Positions 17,039 through 26,039 of a stretch of DNA of 64,000 nt are shown piece by piece. The position numbers were made by a program, and so were the translations under genes. Each line of letters opens with the position of its first letter. Position 1 is the first letter of the stretch. This stretch comes from Natrinema amylolyticum (GTDB lineage Archaea > Halobacteriota > Halobacteria > Halobacteriales > Natrialbaceae), in contig NZ_JAIWPJ010000002.1 in NCBI RefSeq assembly GCF_020515625.1, forward strand, positions 372,001-436,000, read 5' to 3'. Under the pieces are notes generated by a model. It was not told where the DNA came from. It searched no databases and worked only from the letters and a program-made list of their open reading frames with translations.

Positions 17039-18394
17039 TCACCGCGACAGGTCGTCGATCACGACTTTGGCCGCCCGCCGGCCGCTCTCCATCGCGCCTT
17101 GGATCGACGACCACTGCGTGTAGTCGCCGGCCAGATAGACGGCTCCTGCGGGCGCGCGAGCGTCGGGGAGGCGGTCGTGAATCCCCGGCGGCTGGTCGAA
17201 CTGCGCGAACGGGACGCGCTCGGTGTGGAGCGTCGCGAGGCCGTCGAACGCCTGCTCGGGGTACCACGACTCGAGGGCTCGTCGCGTCCGGTCGGCGAGA
17301 TCCGCGTCGCGCTCGTCCGCGCCGCGATCGGCGTCGCTCCGCGTCGAGAGTGCGCGGTCCTCGCACTGTTCGTCGAGGTAGGTCGCGCTGATCAGCGTCG
17401 TCCCGTCTGGGGCGTATTCGGGCGCGACCGCACTGTGCGGGACGACGTGGTTCGGCCCGCGATCGGTCGCGTTCAACAGGAGTCGGCGTCCGGTCTCGAG
17501 GTCGGTGTCGGCCGGCAGCGCGTAGTACTGGGTGACACAGCCCCGTCCGTCGGTCGGGATCGAAGCGACGTCGGTGAGGTCGCGAGCGGTCGGCGGATCG
17601 GTCGCGACGACGACCGCGTCGGCGTCGACGGTTCCGCCGTCGGTCTCGACCGTGACTCGGCCGTCGGCGCGGTCGTCACTGCTCGAGCCGCCGCCGTTCG
17701 TCGCGACTGACTCGACCTCGACGCCCGTTCTGATCGTCCCGCCGGCCTCGCGAACGCGGGCGGCGAGCTGGGATGGGATCGCTTCCATGCCGGCCGCCGG
17801 GACCACCGTCTCGCCCGCCGCGAGCGTCCGGAAGGTGTACTCGAAGACGTGCCGGGAGGTCGAGAGCGACCGGTCGAGCGTGATACCCCCGTAGAACGGT
17901 GCGACGAAGCCCTCGACGAACGCCTCGGAGAACCCCCGATCGCGGAGGAACTCGTCGATCCGTTCGTCGCTGCCGGCGAATATTTCGTCCGGCTCGGTTC
18001 GCCGGAGGTCCCACCAGAGCCGAGCGACTCGAATCGCGTCGCCGACGGAGACGTACGGACTGGACAGCGTCGACGAGACGGTTCCCGGTTCTCGGAGCGG
18101 GTCCGCCAGCGTCGACCGACCGTTCGGTCCGGCGACGGTGGCGCCCGGCGCGAACCGGCGGCAATCGAGCGACTCGAGATCGAGTTCTTTCCGCACCGCC
18201 GGATAGGCGGTGAAGAGGACCTGAAAGCCGCGATCGAAGCGATAGCCGTCACGCTCGAGGGTTCGGACGCGGCCCCCGACCGTCTCTCGGCGTTCTACCA
18301 GCGCTACGTCCACGCCGCCGGCGGCGAGGTGCCGCGCGGCGACCAGTCCGGCGAGTCCGCCACCGGCGACGACGACCTGCGGAGTCGAACGCAT
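17039..18394 (-). CDS. FAD-dependent amine oxidase / protoporphyrinogen oxidase-like protein
   Basis: 451 residues. An N-terminal Rossmann motif (VVVAGGGLAGLVAARHLA), the ERRETVGGRVRT motif following it and the C-terminal FAD signature (GAVYLAGDYTQWSSIQGAMESGRRAA) place it in the flavin amine oxidase / phytoene desaturase superfamily. The substrate is unknown; haloarchaeal relatives are variously called protoporphyrinogen oxidase or carotenoid dehydrogenase. It is single by spacing. Confidence 0.88.
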   Translation of the reverse strand: MRSTPQVVVAGGGLAGLVAARHLAAGGVDVALVERRETVGGRVRTLERDGYRFDRGFQVLFTAYPAVRKELDLESLDCRRFAPGATVAGPNGRSTLADPLREPGTVSSTLSSPYVSVGDAIRVARLWWDLRRTEPDEIFAGSDERIDEFLRDRGFSEAFVEGFVAPFYGGITLDRSLSTSRHVFEYTFRTLAAGETVVPAAGMEAIPSQLAARVREAGGTIRTGVEVESVATNGGGSSSDDRADGRVTVETDGGTVDADAVVVATDPPTARDLTDVASIPTDGRGCVTQYYALPADTDLETGRRLLLNATDRGPNHVVPHSAVAPEYAPDGTTLISATYLDEQCEDRALSTRSDADRGADERDADLADRTRRALESWYPEQAFDGLATLHTERVPFAQFDQPPGIHDRLPDARAPAGAVYLAGDYTQWSSIQGAMESGRRAAKVVIDDLSR

Positions 18395-18583
18395 ACGGAG
18401 GAACGTCCGTCCGGCGGCGAATAAAATGGTCGACCCAACAATGCAGGCCGCGTCGAGGGCGGCGGGGTCCTCGCTCGAGGACGACGCTCCTCGGGTCTCA
18501 CTCCGGAACGGGGGAACCGTCTCCGAGCGGCCCGTTGTGAATGCGTGCCGTCGTTCTATCCGTCGTCGCGTCGTCCAAGAGAT

Positions 18584-18721
18584 ATGGCCAAACTCTCGAC
18601 GATCGTGATCCTCGCCGGCGTCCTGATACTGCTCTTCCCGATTCCGCCGATCGCGAGCGCGCTCGGGGGCGTCGTCATCATTCTCATCGGAATCGCGCTC
18701 CGGGTACTAATGGGGAAGTGA
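18584..18721 (+). CDS. 45-residue hydrophobic membrane protein
   Basis: A short gene reading MAKLSTIVILAGVLILLFPI and ending VLMGK. Two hydrophobic stretches are separated by a PIPPIAS turn, giving a small helical hairpin in the membrane. Very similar tiny proteins are widespread in haloarchaea (DUF7470-like, from memory). It lies 62 bases upstream of the nucleoside hydrolase in the same direction, possibly co-transcribed. Function unknown. Confidence 0.72.
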   Translation: MAKLSTIVILAGVLILLFPIPPIASALGGVVIILIGIALRVLMGK

Positions 18722-18782
18722 TGAGCGCGACGCCGACCGCCCGATCACCCGTCTCCGAACGCGATCCGGGAACTGTGAGCGC

Positions 18783-19763
18783 ATGAGCGGCGCGGACTCC
18801 CGGCGAGTGATCGTCGACACGGACACTGCCGGGGACGACACGCAGGCGCTCCTGCTGGCGGCGCTCTCCGATCGCGTCTCGCTCGAGGGCGTCACGATCT
18901 GCGCCGGCAACGTCCCGTTCGAGTATCAGGTCGAGAACGCCAAGTACACCCTCGACCTCGCCGACGTCGCCGACGACGTGCCGGTCTACGAGGGGGCGCG
19001 GTCACCGCTGCTCAAGGACCACGAGTTCGCGGAGTACATCCACGGCGAGGGCGGACTGGGCGGAAATCTCTTTCCCAACACGGGGATCCCGTCGGCCGAC
19101 GAGCACGCGGTCGATTACATCGTCCGCTCGGCCCGGGAGAACCCGGGCGAGATCACGCTGGTCTGTATCGCGCCGCTGACGAACGTCGCCTTGGCGCTCC
19201 AGCGCGAGCCCGACCTCCCCGAGTTGCTCGAGGACGTGTGGATCATGGGCGGTGCCGCCAACGCGCTCGGCAACGTCACCCCCGCGGCGGAGTACAACTT
19301 CTGGGTCGACCCCGACGCCGCTCGAGCGGTGACGGGTGCCGTCGAGGCGACGCTCGTCGACTGGGGCGTGACGGTGCGCGATTCGGTGTTCGACGCCGAC
19401 GTCTTCGCGGACATCGAGGCGATCGACACGCCGCTGGCGGACTTCTTCGAGACGGTCACGGAAGCGGTCCGAGCGTTCAACGCCCAGTCCGACCACGACG
19501 CCCTCGGGGCGGACGTCACGACCCAGCCGGACTCGATGACCGTCGCGACGCTGCTCGAGCCGGAGCTGATCGACGCGGCCGGCAGGTACTACGTCGAGGT
19601 CGACGACCGCGAGGGGCTCACTCGCGGATACAGTCTGGTCGACGAACTCGGCGTGACCGAGGGCGAGCCGCGAACGCGCGTCGTCGAGTCCGTCGACGGC
19701 GACCGGTTCGAGCGGATGCTGCTCGATACGCTTCGGCACCGGGACCCGCACTACGCCGAGTGA
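18783..19763 (+). CDS. Nucleoside hydrolase (IUNH family)
   Basis: Hydrolyses the N-glycosidic bond of ribonucleosides (or a related glycoside) in purine/pyrimidine salvage. 326 residues. The N-terminal calcium-binding motif reads DTDTAGDD where the family consensus is DTDPGxDD; all four Asp are kept. The middle has LVCIAPLTNVALAL and WIMGGAANALGN, and the C-terminal part keeps the acidic ligand region near NFWVDPDAA. It is followed on the opposite strand by the GMC oxidoreductase. Confidence 0.9.
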   Translation: MSGADSRRVIVDTDTAGDDTQALLLAALSDRVSLEGVTICAGNVPFEYQVENAKYTLDLADVADDVPVYEGARSPLLKDHEFAEYIHGEGGLGGNLFPNTGIPSADEHAVDYIVRSARENPGEITLVCIAPLTNVALALQREPDLPELLEDVWIMGGAANALGNVTPAAEYNFWVDPDAARAVTGAVEATLVDWGVTVRDSVFDADVFADIEAIDTPLADFFETVTEAVRAFNAQSDHDALGADVTTQPDSMTVATLLEPELIDAAGRYYVEVDDREGLTRGYSLVDELGVTEGEPRTRVVESVDGDRFERMLLDTLRHRDPHYAE

Positions 19764-19824
19764 CCGGTCCGGGACTCGGACTCGAGTCGCGAACCAGCGG
19801 GACCGAAGCCGGAGCCGAGACCGG

Positions 19825-21588
19825 CTACGGGCTCACGAGTAGGTCGGGACTGTCGAGGTACTCCTGAATGCCCTCCGCCGCGCGGAAGGCGAGCGCACCG
19901 ACCGTTCCCGTCGGGTTGTAGCCGCTGTTGTGAGCGAACGCCGACGCCCCGGGGACGAAGAGGTTGTGCGCGTCCCAGTTCTGCAGGTAGTTGTTCACCA
20001 CGGACTCCTCGGGATCCGAACCCATGATCGCGCCGCCGGTGTTGTGTGTCGACTGATAGGGCGTGATGTCGAAGCTGCCCTCGAGACTCGTGCTGGCTTC
20101 GACCCTGTCGGCGCCCATCTCCTCCATGATCTCCTCGAGGTAGGGGCCGATGTACTCGACCATCTGTCGGTCCTGCTCGCGCCAGTCGAAGGTCATCCGG
20201 AGCAGCGGCCGGCCGTACTGATCAGTGTAGTTGGGGTCGAGGTCGAGATAGTTCTCTCGGAACGGAAGCACAGCACCCTGGGCGGCGATCGAGACCGAAC
20301 TGTGGTAGTTGTCGATGCTCTCGGCCTTGAACTCGGAGCCCCACGAGGGGGTATCCTCGGGGACCGGGTTGTTGGCGATCGGCCGGTCGCCGGTCTGGTT
20401 CAGGGCGACGTTGCCGCCGTGGAGGAAGTCCAACCCGGAGTGATCGAAGTTGTCGCCGTTGAAGTCGTCGATCGACGCGCCGAGCGCGCCGGCACCCATG
20501 TAGAGGTTCCACTCCTCGTCGTCGAAGAAGCCGCGGGCGCTGGCCTGGAAGTTCTGGTAGCAGTAGTTCTTCCCGACGGTGCCCTCGCCCGTCTCGGGGT
20601 CGTACGGCTCGCCGATGTCCGACAGCAACAGGAGCCGGACGTTGTTCAGCACGTAGGCGGTCAGCGCGACGACGTCGGCCGGCTGCTCGTACACCTCGTC
20701 GGTCTTCCGGTCGACGTACCGGACGCCCTCGACCCGTTGCTCGTCCTCGTTGTACAGCAGTTCGACCACGTCGGCGTGCGTCCGCAGTTCGAAGTTGCCC
20801 GTCTCTCGGGCGGCGGGGAGGACGGTGGTGATCGGCGAGGCCTTCGCGCCCCACTCGCAGCCGAATCGCTCGCAGTAGCCACAGTACTGACACTGGCCCT
20901 GCTGGACGCCGTCGGGGTTCGTGTACTGCTCCGTGAGGTTGGCCGAGGGAGCCTGAAACGGTTCGTAGCCCAGCTCGGCGGTCGTTTCCTTGAATCGCTC
21001 GAGGACCGGCGTCTCCATCATCGGTGGGAGCGGATACTCCCGCGACCGGGGCCCCTCGTAGGGGTTGCCCAGGTCCTGGATCTCGCCCTCGATGTTCCCC
21101 GCCTGGCCCGCGATACCGGCGGTGTACTCGAACGCGTCGTAGTATGGCTCGAGTTCGTCGTAGCTGATCCCCCAGTCCTGGAGCTGCATGTTCTCGGGGA
21201 TCTTCTCCTCGCCGTACTCGTCGACCGTCCGCGACCGAATCTCGAAATCGTAGGGGAGGAACCGCCACGTCTGGCCGTTCCAGTGGACGCCCGCGCCGCC
21301 CTCGCCGGAGCCGGGTAGGAACGCGCCGTAGCGACGCATCGGCAGGGCGGTATCGTCGACCGCGTTCCGGAAGGTGATCGTCTCCTTCGAGAGGTCCTGC
21401 ATCAGCTTGTACCGCAGGGCATAGCCCAGCTCGTCGTGGACCGTAAAGAAGTTCTCAGTCTCGCGCTCGCCCCCTCGCTCCAGGCTCACTACCTGATAGT
21501 CCTCCTGAGTGAGTTCCTTGGCGATGATGCCGCCGGTCCAGCCCGCGCCGACGGTCACGACGTCGACGGGATCGAGCTGTTGTGCCAT
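19825..21588 (-). CDS. GMC-family FAD oxidoreductase, large (catalytic) subunit
   Basis: 587 residues resembling the large subunit of gluconate/sugar dehydrogenases. The FAD-binding VTVGAGWTGGIIAKEL is at 11-26. The C-terminus carries STHNTGGAIMG and the active-site region SAFAHNSGYNPTGTVGALA. A four-cysteine cluster C233-x2-C236-x2-C239-x4-C244 could hold an Fe-S centre, as seen in bacterial FAD glucose dehydrogenases. It has no signal peptide and is expected to be exported with its partner, whose stop codon overlaps its start by 1 base. Substrate unknown. Confidence 0.9.
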   Translation of the reverse strand: MAQQLDPVDVVTVGAGWTGGIIAKELTQEDYQVVSLERGGERETENFFTVHDELGYALRYKLMQDLSKETITFRNAVDDTALPMRRYGAFLPGSGEGGAGVHWNGQTWRFLPYDFEIRSRTVDEYGEEKIPENMQLQDWGISYDELEPYYDAFEYTAGIAGQAGNIEGEIQDLGNPYEGPRSREYPLPPMMETPVLERFKETTAELGYEPFQAPSANLTEQYTNPDGVQQGQCQYCGYCERFGCEWGAKASPITTVLPAARETGNFELRTHADVVELLYNEDEQRVEGVRYVDRKTDEVYEQPADVVALTAYVLNNVRLLLLSDIGEPYDPETGEGTVGKNYCYQNFQASARGFFDDEEWNLYMGAGALGASIDDFNGDNFDHSGLDFLHGGNVALNQTGDRPIANNPVPEDTPSWGSEFKAESIDNYHSSVSIAAQGAVLPFRENYLDLDPNYTDQYGRPLLRMTFDWREQDRQMVEYIGPYLEEIMEEMGADRVEASTSLEGSFDITPYQSTHNTGGAIMGSDPEESVVNNYLQNWDAHNLFVPGASAFAHNSGYNPTGTVGALAFRAAEGIQEYLDSPDLLVSP

Positions 21589-22637
21589 CAGTGCTCACCC
21601 CCGTGGTCGGCGGCCTCGTCGTCGAGATCGGTCTGGACTGTCTCACCGTCGGCGTCGCCGCGAGCGGCCTGCTCGTCGACGACGTTCGGATAGTCCGCCT
21701 CGGCCGCGTTGTGGACGTGTGCGTGCCCTTCCTCGCTCTGTTCGTTCGCCGGCTGTTCGTTCTCGCCGTCGATCCCGAGCGACTCGACGTCGTCGGCCAG
21801 TTTCCGGAAATCGCCCTCCTCGAGTTCGATGTACTCGCCCTCCTGTAACAGCCCTCGATAGCTGCCGAGCGCTCCGGGCGTTCCGGGGAACCCCTTCAAC
21901 CGCCAGCCGATCATCTCGCGGTTGCCGCCGTACATCGGATCGCTGAACATCCCCTCTAAGGTGTTCTGCCGGACCATGAGGAAGAAGCCGCTCGCGTCGA
22001 TATCGGTCTCCTCGAAGGTATCGACCTCGTCGGCCTCGAGCGCGGCGACCACCTCGTCCTGCTGGCTCCCGTCGAGTCCGGTGAACGACTCGGCGTCGTA
22101 CTCCGACTCGACGTACTGCTCGACGGCGTAGATCCCCTGGTCGTACGCCTCGTTGGGCGTGAGCGCGTACTGCCAGCCCTGGGTCGCGGCGGGGTCTTCC
22201 TCGGCCCACGGCACCTCGACCTCCTCGCCCGCGGCCTCGCCCGGTTCCTGCTGAAACGGATCGGTCGGGGTCTTTCCAGCGAACGGTGCCTCCATGTACC
22301 ACCGCTCGCCCCGGCCCCACGCCGAGTTCATCTGCTCGTCGATGAAGTAGACCACGCCGGCCTCCGGCGCACCCGGCCCGTTGTCGTCGGATGGGTAGAT
22401 CCGCGCCGTCAGGTCGTGGACCACCCGCGCTTGCTGAATCGTGAAGTACTCGAGCCCCTGCGGCTCGACCTCGACTTCCTCGACCTGTTCGAGGGGAGCC
22501 ACGTCGAATTTCTCGGGGTCGAACCCCTCCGCCGTCCCGGCGATCCCGAACACGGCCAGCGTGCCGCCGGCCCGCATTACTTTCCGCCGGGAGAGGTCTC
22601 GCGTGAAGTCGAACGTTGGGTCACCGTCGTCTGACAT
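21588..22637 (-). CDS. Gluconate 2-dehydrogenase subunit 3-like protein with Tat signal
   Basis: 349 residues from the ATG at 22637; longer upstream frames are not protein-like. The N-terminus has a twin-arginine signal (DLSRRKVMRAGG, then a hydrophobic run). The body matches the small subunit of membrane gluconate/sugar dehydrogenases: the YFTIQQARVVHDLTARIYPS motif, YFIDEQM, and a Trp/Pro-rich C-terminal half. It probably carries the catalytic subunit through the Tat pore. The C-terminus ends in a His/Asp/Glu-rich tail. Confidence 0.88.
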   Translation of the reverse strand: MSDDGDPTFDFTRDLSRRKVMRAGGTLAVFGIAGTAEGFDPEKFDVAPLEQVEEVEVEPQGLEYFTIQQARVVHDLTARIYPSDDNGPGAPEAGVVYFIDEQMNSAWGRGERWYMEAPFAGKTPTDPFQQEPGEAAGEEVEVPWAEEDPAATQGWQYALTPNEAYDQGIYAVEQYVESEYDAESFTGLDGSQQDEVVAALEADEVDTFEETDIDASGFFLMVRQNTLEGMFSDPMYGGNREMIGWRLKGFPGTPGALGSYRGLLQEGEYIELEEGDFRKLADDVESLGIDGENEQPANEQSEEGHAHVHNAAEADYPNVVDEQAARGDADGETVQTDLDDEAADHGGEH

Positions 22638-22886
22638 ACAGGCGACGGACGCCGAGTGACGGAATAGTGAGTGTCCTTGCGAATGCGTGTCATATCCCGG
22701 CTGCCCATCGAATCGGTCCGAGAGCCGACTGCAGATCGAGTGGTCACGGGCGTCGACGCGCTGATCTTCGTCCGCGAAGCGGAGCCGAACCGCGCCACCG
22801 ACGGGTGTCCTCGACGGGAGCGGACTCCGAACCCGGCCGCTTGCCGTGGCCGATACGGTTTTGCACGTCGCGAGGGCGTTGCCGGT

Positions 22887-23363
22887 ATGGGAGACACTGA
22901 CGCGAACGATCCGGACCGGGACTCGGAGCGTCCGGCCTTTCAGCCCGTCCTCGAGAACCGCGTTCGATTCGCTGAGACCGACCAGCAGGGAATCGTCTTC
23001 TACGGCGAGTACTTCACGTTTCAGGACGAGGCGATCTCCGCGTTCTTCCGGGATCTCGACTACCGGTACGAGACGATGCACGACCGGGGCTGGCAGACCC
23101 ACGTCGTCAACGCCGAACTGAACTACCACGCCGGTGCCGAGTTCGAGGACGTCATCGTCAACGAACTGCGCGTCGCCGAGATGGGGTCCTCGAGTTTCAC
23201 GTCCGACTACCGCGCGAGGCGGAAACGCGACGGCGAACTGCTCGCCGACGGCTCCGTTACCCACGTCGCCGTCGACCTCGAGACCGAGGCGCCCGTCGCC
23301 GTCCCGGACGACTTCCGGGAGGCGGTGGCGGCGTTCCAGGGCGGCCTCGAGTCGAGCGACTAA
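22887..23363 (+). CDS. Acyl-CoA thioesterase, 4HBT/YbgC-like
   Basis: 158 residues from the ATG at 22887 (MGDTDANDPD); upstream extension is unlikely. A hot-dog fold thioesterase is indicated by NRVRFAETDQQGIVFYGEYF, with the conserved Asp and Tyr of the 4-hydroxybenzoyl-CoA thioesterase group, and by a following alpha/beta pattern (VVNAELNYHAGAEFEDVI). It hydrolyses an unidentified acyl-CoA. It is convergent with the liv operon. Confidence 0.88.
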   Translation: MGDTDANDPDRDSERPAFQPVLENRVRFAETDQQGIVFYGEYFTFQDEAISAFFRDLDYRYETMHDRGWQTHVVNAELNYHAGAEFEDVIVNELRVAEMGSSSFTSDYRARRKRDGELLADGSVTHVAVDLETEAPVAVPDDFREAVAAFQGGLESSD

Positions 23364-23398
23364 CGCTTCAGGATGCACTCGCCGTCGCGTGCGCCGCG

Positions 23399-23405
23399 AA
23401 AAAAA
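23399..23405 (-). terminator. Probable terminator of the first liv operon
   Basis: A run of seven T on the minus strand, flanked by GC-rich bases, lies 36 bases after the livF stop. Oligo-T is the usual archaeal termination signal. Confidence 0.5.
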
Positions 23406-23440
23406 CGCGCGATCGGTGTCGCGCTATCGGTGACCCGCGC

Positions 23441-24157
23441 TCAGTGGACGCCGACGTACGCCTCGCGAACGTACTCGTTGTCGGTGAACTCGTCGTGCGT
23501 CCCCGACAGTTCGATCTCGCCGGTCTCGATCAGCGAGAGCCGTTCCGCGTGGTTCAGCGCGAACGTCGAGTTCTGCTCGGCGAGCAGGATCGTCAGCCCC
23601 TGCTCCGAGAGGCGCTCGAGTGCTTCGCTGATGTCCTGGATGATCACCGGTGCGAGCCCGAGCGTCGGCTCGTCGAGCATCAGCACGTCCGGATCACTCA
23701 TGAGTGCCCGCCCGACGGCGAGCATCTGCTGTTCGCCGCCGCTCATGGTCTCGGCCTCCTGTTCGCGGCGTTCGTCCAGCCGCGGGAACAGTTCGTAGAC
23801 CATCTCGAGGTCTTCTCGGACTGCATCGCGGTCGTCGCGGAACTGCGCGCCCATGAGCAGGTTGTCGTGGACCGAGAAGTACGGGAACAGGTCCCGGTCC
23901 TCGGTACAGTAGATCAGGCCGTCCCTGACGATCTGTTGCGGGTTCACGCGGGCGAGATCCGCTCCGTCGTAGCGGATCGTTCCCTCGTATTCGACGAAGC
24001 CCGCGATGGCGTTGAGCATGGTCGTCTTGCCGGCTCCGTTGGGGCCGATGACGCCGTAGATCTCGCCCTCGTCGATCGACAGCGAGACGCCCTTCAGTGC
24101 GTGTGACTTTCCGTAGTAGACGTTGAGATCTTCGATCTCGAGTATCGGATCACTCAT
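23441..24157 (-). CDS. livF: Branched-chain amino-acid-type ABC importer ATPase, LivF
   Basis: 238 residues. Walker A GPNGAGKTT, signature MSGGEQQMLAVGRAL, Walker B VLMLDEP, and the LivF-type ending LLAEQNSTFALNHAERLSLI. It is the last gene of livKHMGF, overlapping livG by 4 bases. It energises import together with LivG; the real substrate of haloarchaeal Liv systems may be amino acids, amides or other small solutes. Confidence 0.93.
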   Translation of the reverse strand: MSDPILEIEDLNVYYGKSHALKGVSLSIDEGEIYGVIGPNGAGKTTMLNAIAGFVEYEGTIRYDGADLARVNPQQIVRDGLIYCTEDRDLFPYFSVHDNLLMGAQFRDDRDAVREDLEMVYELFPRLDERREQEAETMSGGEQQMLAVGRALMSDPDVLMLDEPTLGLAPVIIQDISEALERLSEQGLTILLAEQNSTFALNHAERLSLIETGEIELSGTHDEFTDNEYVREAYVGVH

Positions 24158-24885
24158 TCGATTCCCTCCCCAGCGAGGTAGGCCTCCTGGACTGCGTCGT
24201 CGTCGGCGATCTCTTCGGGGGTTCCCGCCGCGAGGAAGTCGCCGTTGTTGAGGACGATGACTCGATCGACGAGTTCCATCAGGCCGCCCATGTTGTGGTC
24301 GACGACGACCATCGCCATCCCTTCCTCGCGGAAGCGCTCGATCTGGTCGGCCAGATCCGTGATTTCGGCCTGATTCATCCCGGCGAAGGGCTCGTCGAGC
24401 AGCATCATGTCGGGCTCGGTCGCCAGCGCTTTGGCGATCTCGAGCCGGCGAACGTCCGCGTGCGGGAGTTCATCCGGCATCTCGTCGAGCTTGTCCTCGA
24501 TGTCGATGCGAGCGGCGTACTCGTAGATCTCCTCGTCGCTCGCGCCGCCGTGGAGCGAGCGGATACTGTTCGGCAGGGTGAACAGCTTGATGTTCCCCGA
24601 GACGGAGTAGAGATCGATCGGGTTCGACTCCTGTGAGACCCGTGAGAGCCCCTTGTTGACGATCTGGTGGGTCGAATCCGACGTGATGTCGTCCCCGTTG
24701 AACCGAATTTCGCCGCCGGTCACGTCGTAGATACCCATGATGCAGTTGAACACCGTCGACTTGCCCGACCCGTTCGGGCCGATCAGGCCGACGATCTCGC
24801 CCTCGTCGACTTCGAACGAGAAGTCGTCGACGGCGACGAGGCCACCGAACGTCTTCGTGAGACTGTCGACTTCGAGCACGCTCAT
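24154..24885 (-). CDS. livG: Branched-chain amino-acid-type ABC importer ATPase, LivG, with altered signature
   Basis: 243 residues. Walker A GPNGSGKST and Walker B MMLLDEP are intact, and the switch His is in VVVDHNM. The family signature LPYGDQRRLEIA is changed to LPHADVRRLEIAKAL, with Ala in place of the near-invariant Gly. The Q-loop reads RVSQESNP in place of the usual RTFQ. It overlaps livF and livM by 4 bases each. The assignment is firm; full ATPase activity cannot be judged from sequence. Confidence 0.92.
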   Translation of the reverse strand: MSVLEVDSLTKTFGGLVAVDDFSFEVDEGEIVGLIGPNGSGKSTVFNCIMGIYDVTGGEIRFNGDDITSDSTHQIVNKGLSRVSQESNPIDLYSVSGNIKLFTLPNSIRSLHGGASDEEIYEYAARIDIEDKLDEMPDELPHADVRRLEIAKALATEPDMMLLDEPFAGMNQAEITDLADQIERFREEGMAMVVVDHNMGGLMELVDRVIVLNNGDFLAAGTPEEIADDDAVQEAYLAGEGIE

Positions 24886-26039
24886 TCGGACTCACCTCGA
24901 ACGGCACCGAGTCGGTGCCAGATGGCTCTGAACAGCCCGTCCCGCGCGAACACGAGCACCAGCAAGACGATCAACCACAGGAAGAGATACCGGACCGGCG
25001 TCGAATAGCCGTGGAGGACCTGGTGGTTGAGAATCTCGAAGAGGAACGCGCCGCCGAGCGGGCCGAGAATCGAACTCATGCCGCCGATGACGGCGATCGC
25101 GATCATCTCGATGCTGTTGTCGACGACGACGAAGGTGTTCGGATCGACGTTCCCGGTAAAGCCGACCAGGAGCACGCCACCGATTCCCATCGGAACCGAA
25201 CTGAGCATGAACGACCAGAGCTTGAACTTCGTCGGATTGATCCCGGCGGCGGACACCGCCGATTCGTTCTCGCGGATCGCGACCAGGATCATCCCGAGGT
25301 CCGATCGAGCCATGAACGTCAACGCGAGCGCGATGAGCAGCATCGGGATCACCATGTAGTAGTATCGCATCACTGGATCCCAGGTGAAGACGTCCGGCTG
25401 GCCGAATCCCGGAATTCCGCCGAGCGAACTAAAGGCCGTCGTCAGCCTGTAGAACAGGAGCACGGCGACGAACGTGATCAGCGAGAAGTACGGCCCCTCG
25501 AGTCGGAGTGTCGGCAGTGCGATCAACAGGCCGACCGCGAGGGCGGCCAGCACCGATATCGATCCCGTGACCCAGATCGACAGCGTCGGATCGACGTGCA
25601 CGATCAGGAGGGCCGTCGCGTACCCGGCCGCGCCCGACAGCGCGGAGTGGCCGAAGCTGATGTAGCCGGTGTATCCGCTCTGGATGTCCCAGCTCATCGC
25701 GAAGATGGCCCAGATGCTGGCCAGCGCTAGCGTCCGTAGGAGGCCGCCGCCGAGGAGCGGCCCGACCACCGGGGCCCAGACGCCCGCGGAGAGGAGCGCG
25801 ACGAAACTGACGGCGATCACGCCGAACTGCAGTCCCGTCATCTCTCCGAAGTACGGCCCCAGTAATCGGTTGTAGCCCCTCGCGCCGGGATCGAGTACCC
25901 GGTCGAGCGGCGCGAAGAGCCGATCGAGGACGCGACCGATCGGCGACAGGAGCTGTCGTCGCACCGTCCCGGCGATGTTACCGATCCGTCCTGTCACCGT
26001 CGAGAGCACCGTTCCGAGGAGTAGAATCGTACTAATCAT
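24882..26039 (-). CDS. livM: Branched-chain amino-acid-type ABC importer permease, LivM
   Basis: 385 residues. An extra N-terminal part (about 1-75) precedes the LivM domain. The SGYTGYISFGHSALSGAAGYA motif identifies the family, followed by about eight membrane helices and the cytoplasmic IRENESAVSAAGINPTKFK loop. It overlaps livG by 4 and livH by 8 bases. Confidence 0.93.
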   Translation of the reverse strand: MISTILLLGTVLSTVTGRIGNIAGTVRRQLLSPIGRVLDRLFAPLDRVLDPGARGYNRLLGPYFGEMTGLQFGVIAVSFVALLSAGVWAPVVGPLLGGGLLRTLALASIWAIFAMSWDIQSGYTGYISFGHSALSGAAGYATALLIVHVDPTLSIWVTGSISVLAALAVGLLIALPTLRLEGPYFSLITFVAVLLFYRLTTAFSSLGGIPGFGQPDVFTWDPVMRYYYMVIPMLLIALALTFMARSDLGMILVAIRENESAVSAAGINPTKFKLWSFMLSSVPMGIGGVLLVGFTGNVDPNTFVVVDNSIEMIAIAVIGGMSSILGPLGGAFLFEILNHQVLHGYSTPVRYLFLWLIVLLVLVFARDGLFRAIWHRLGAVRGESE

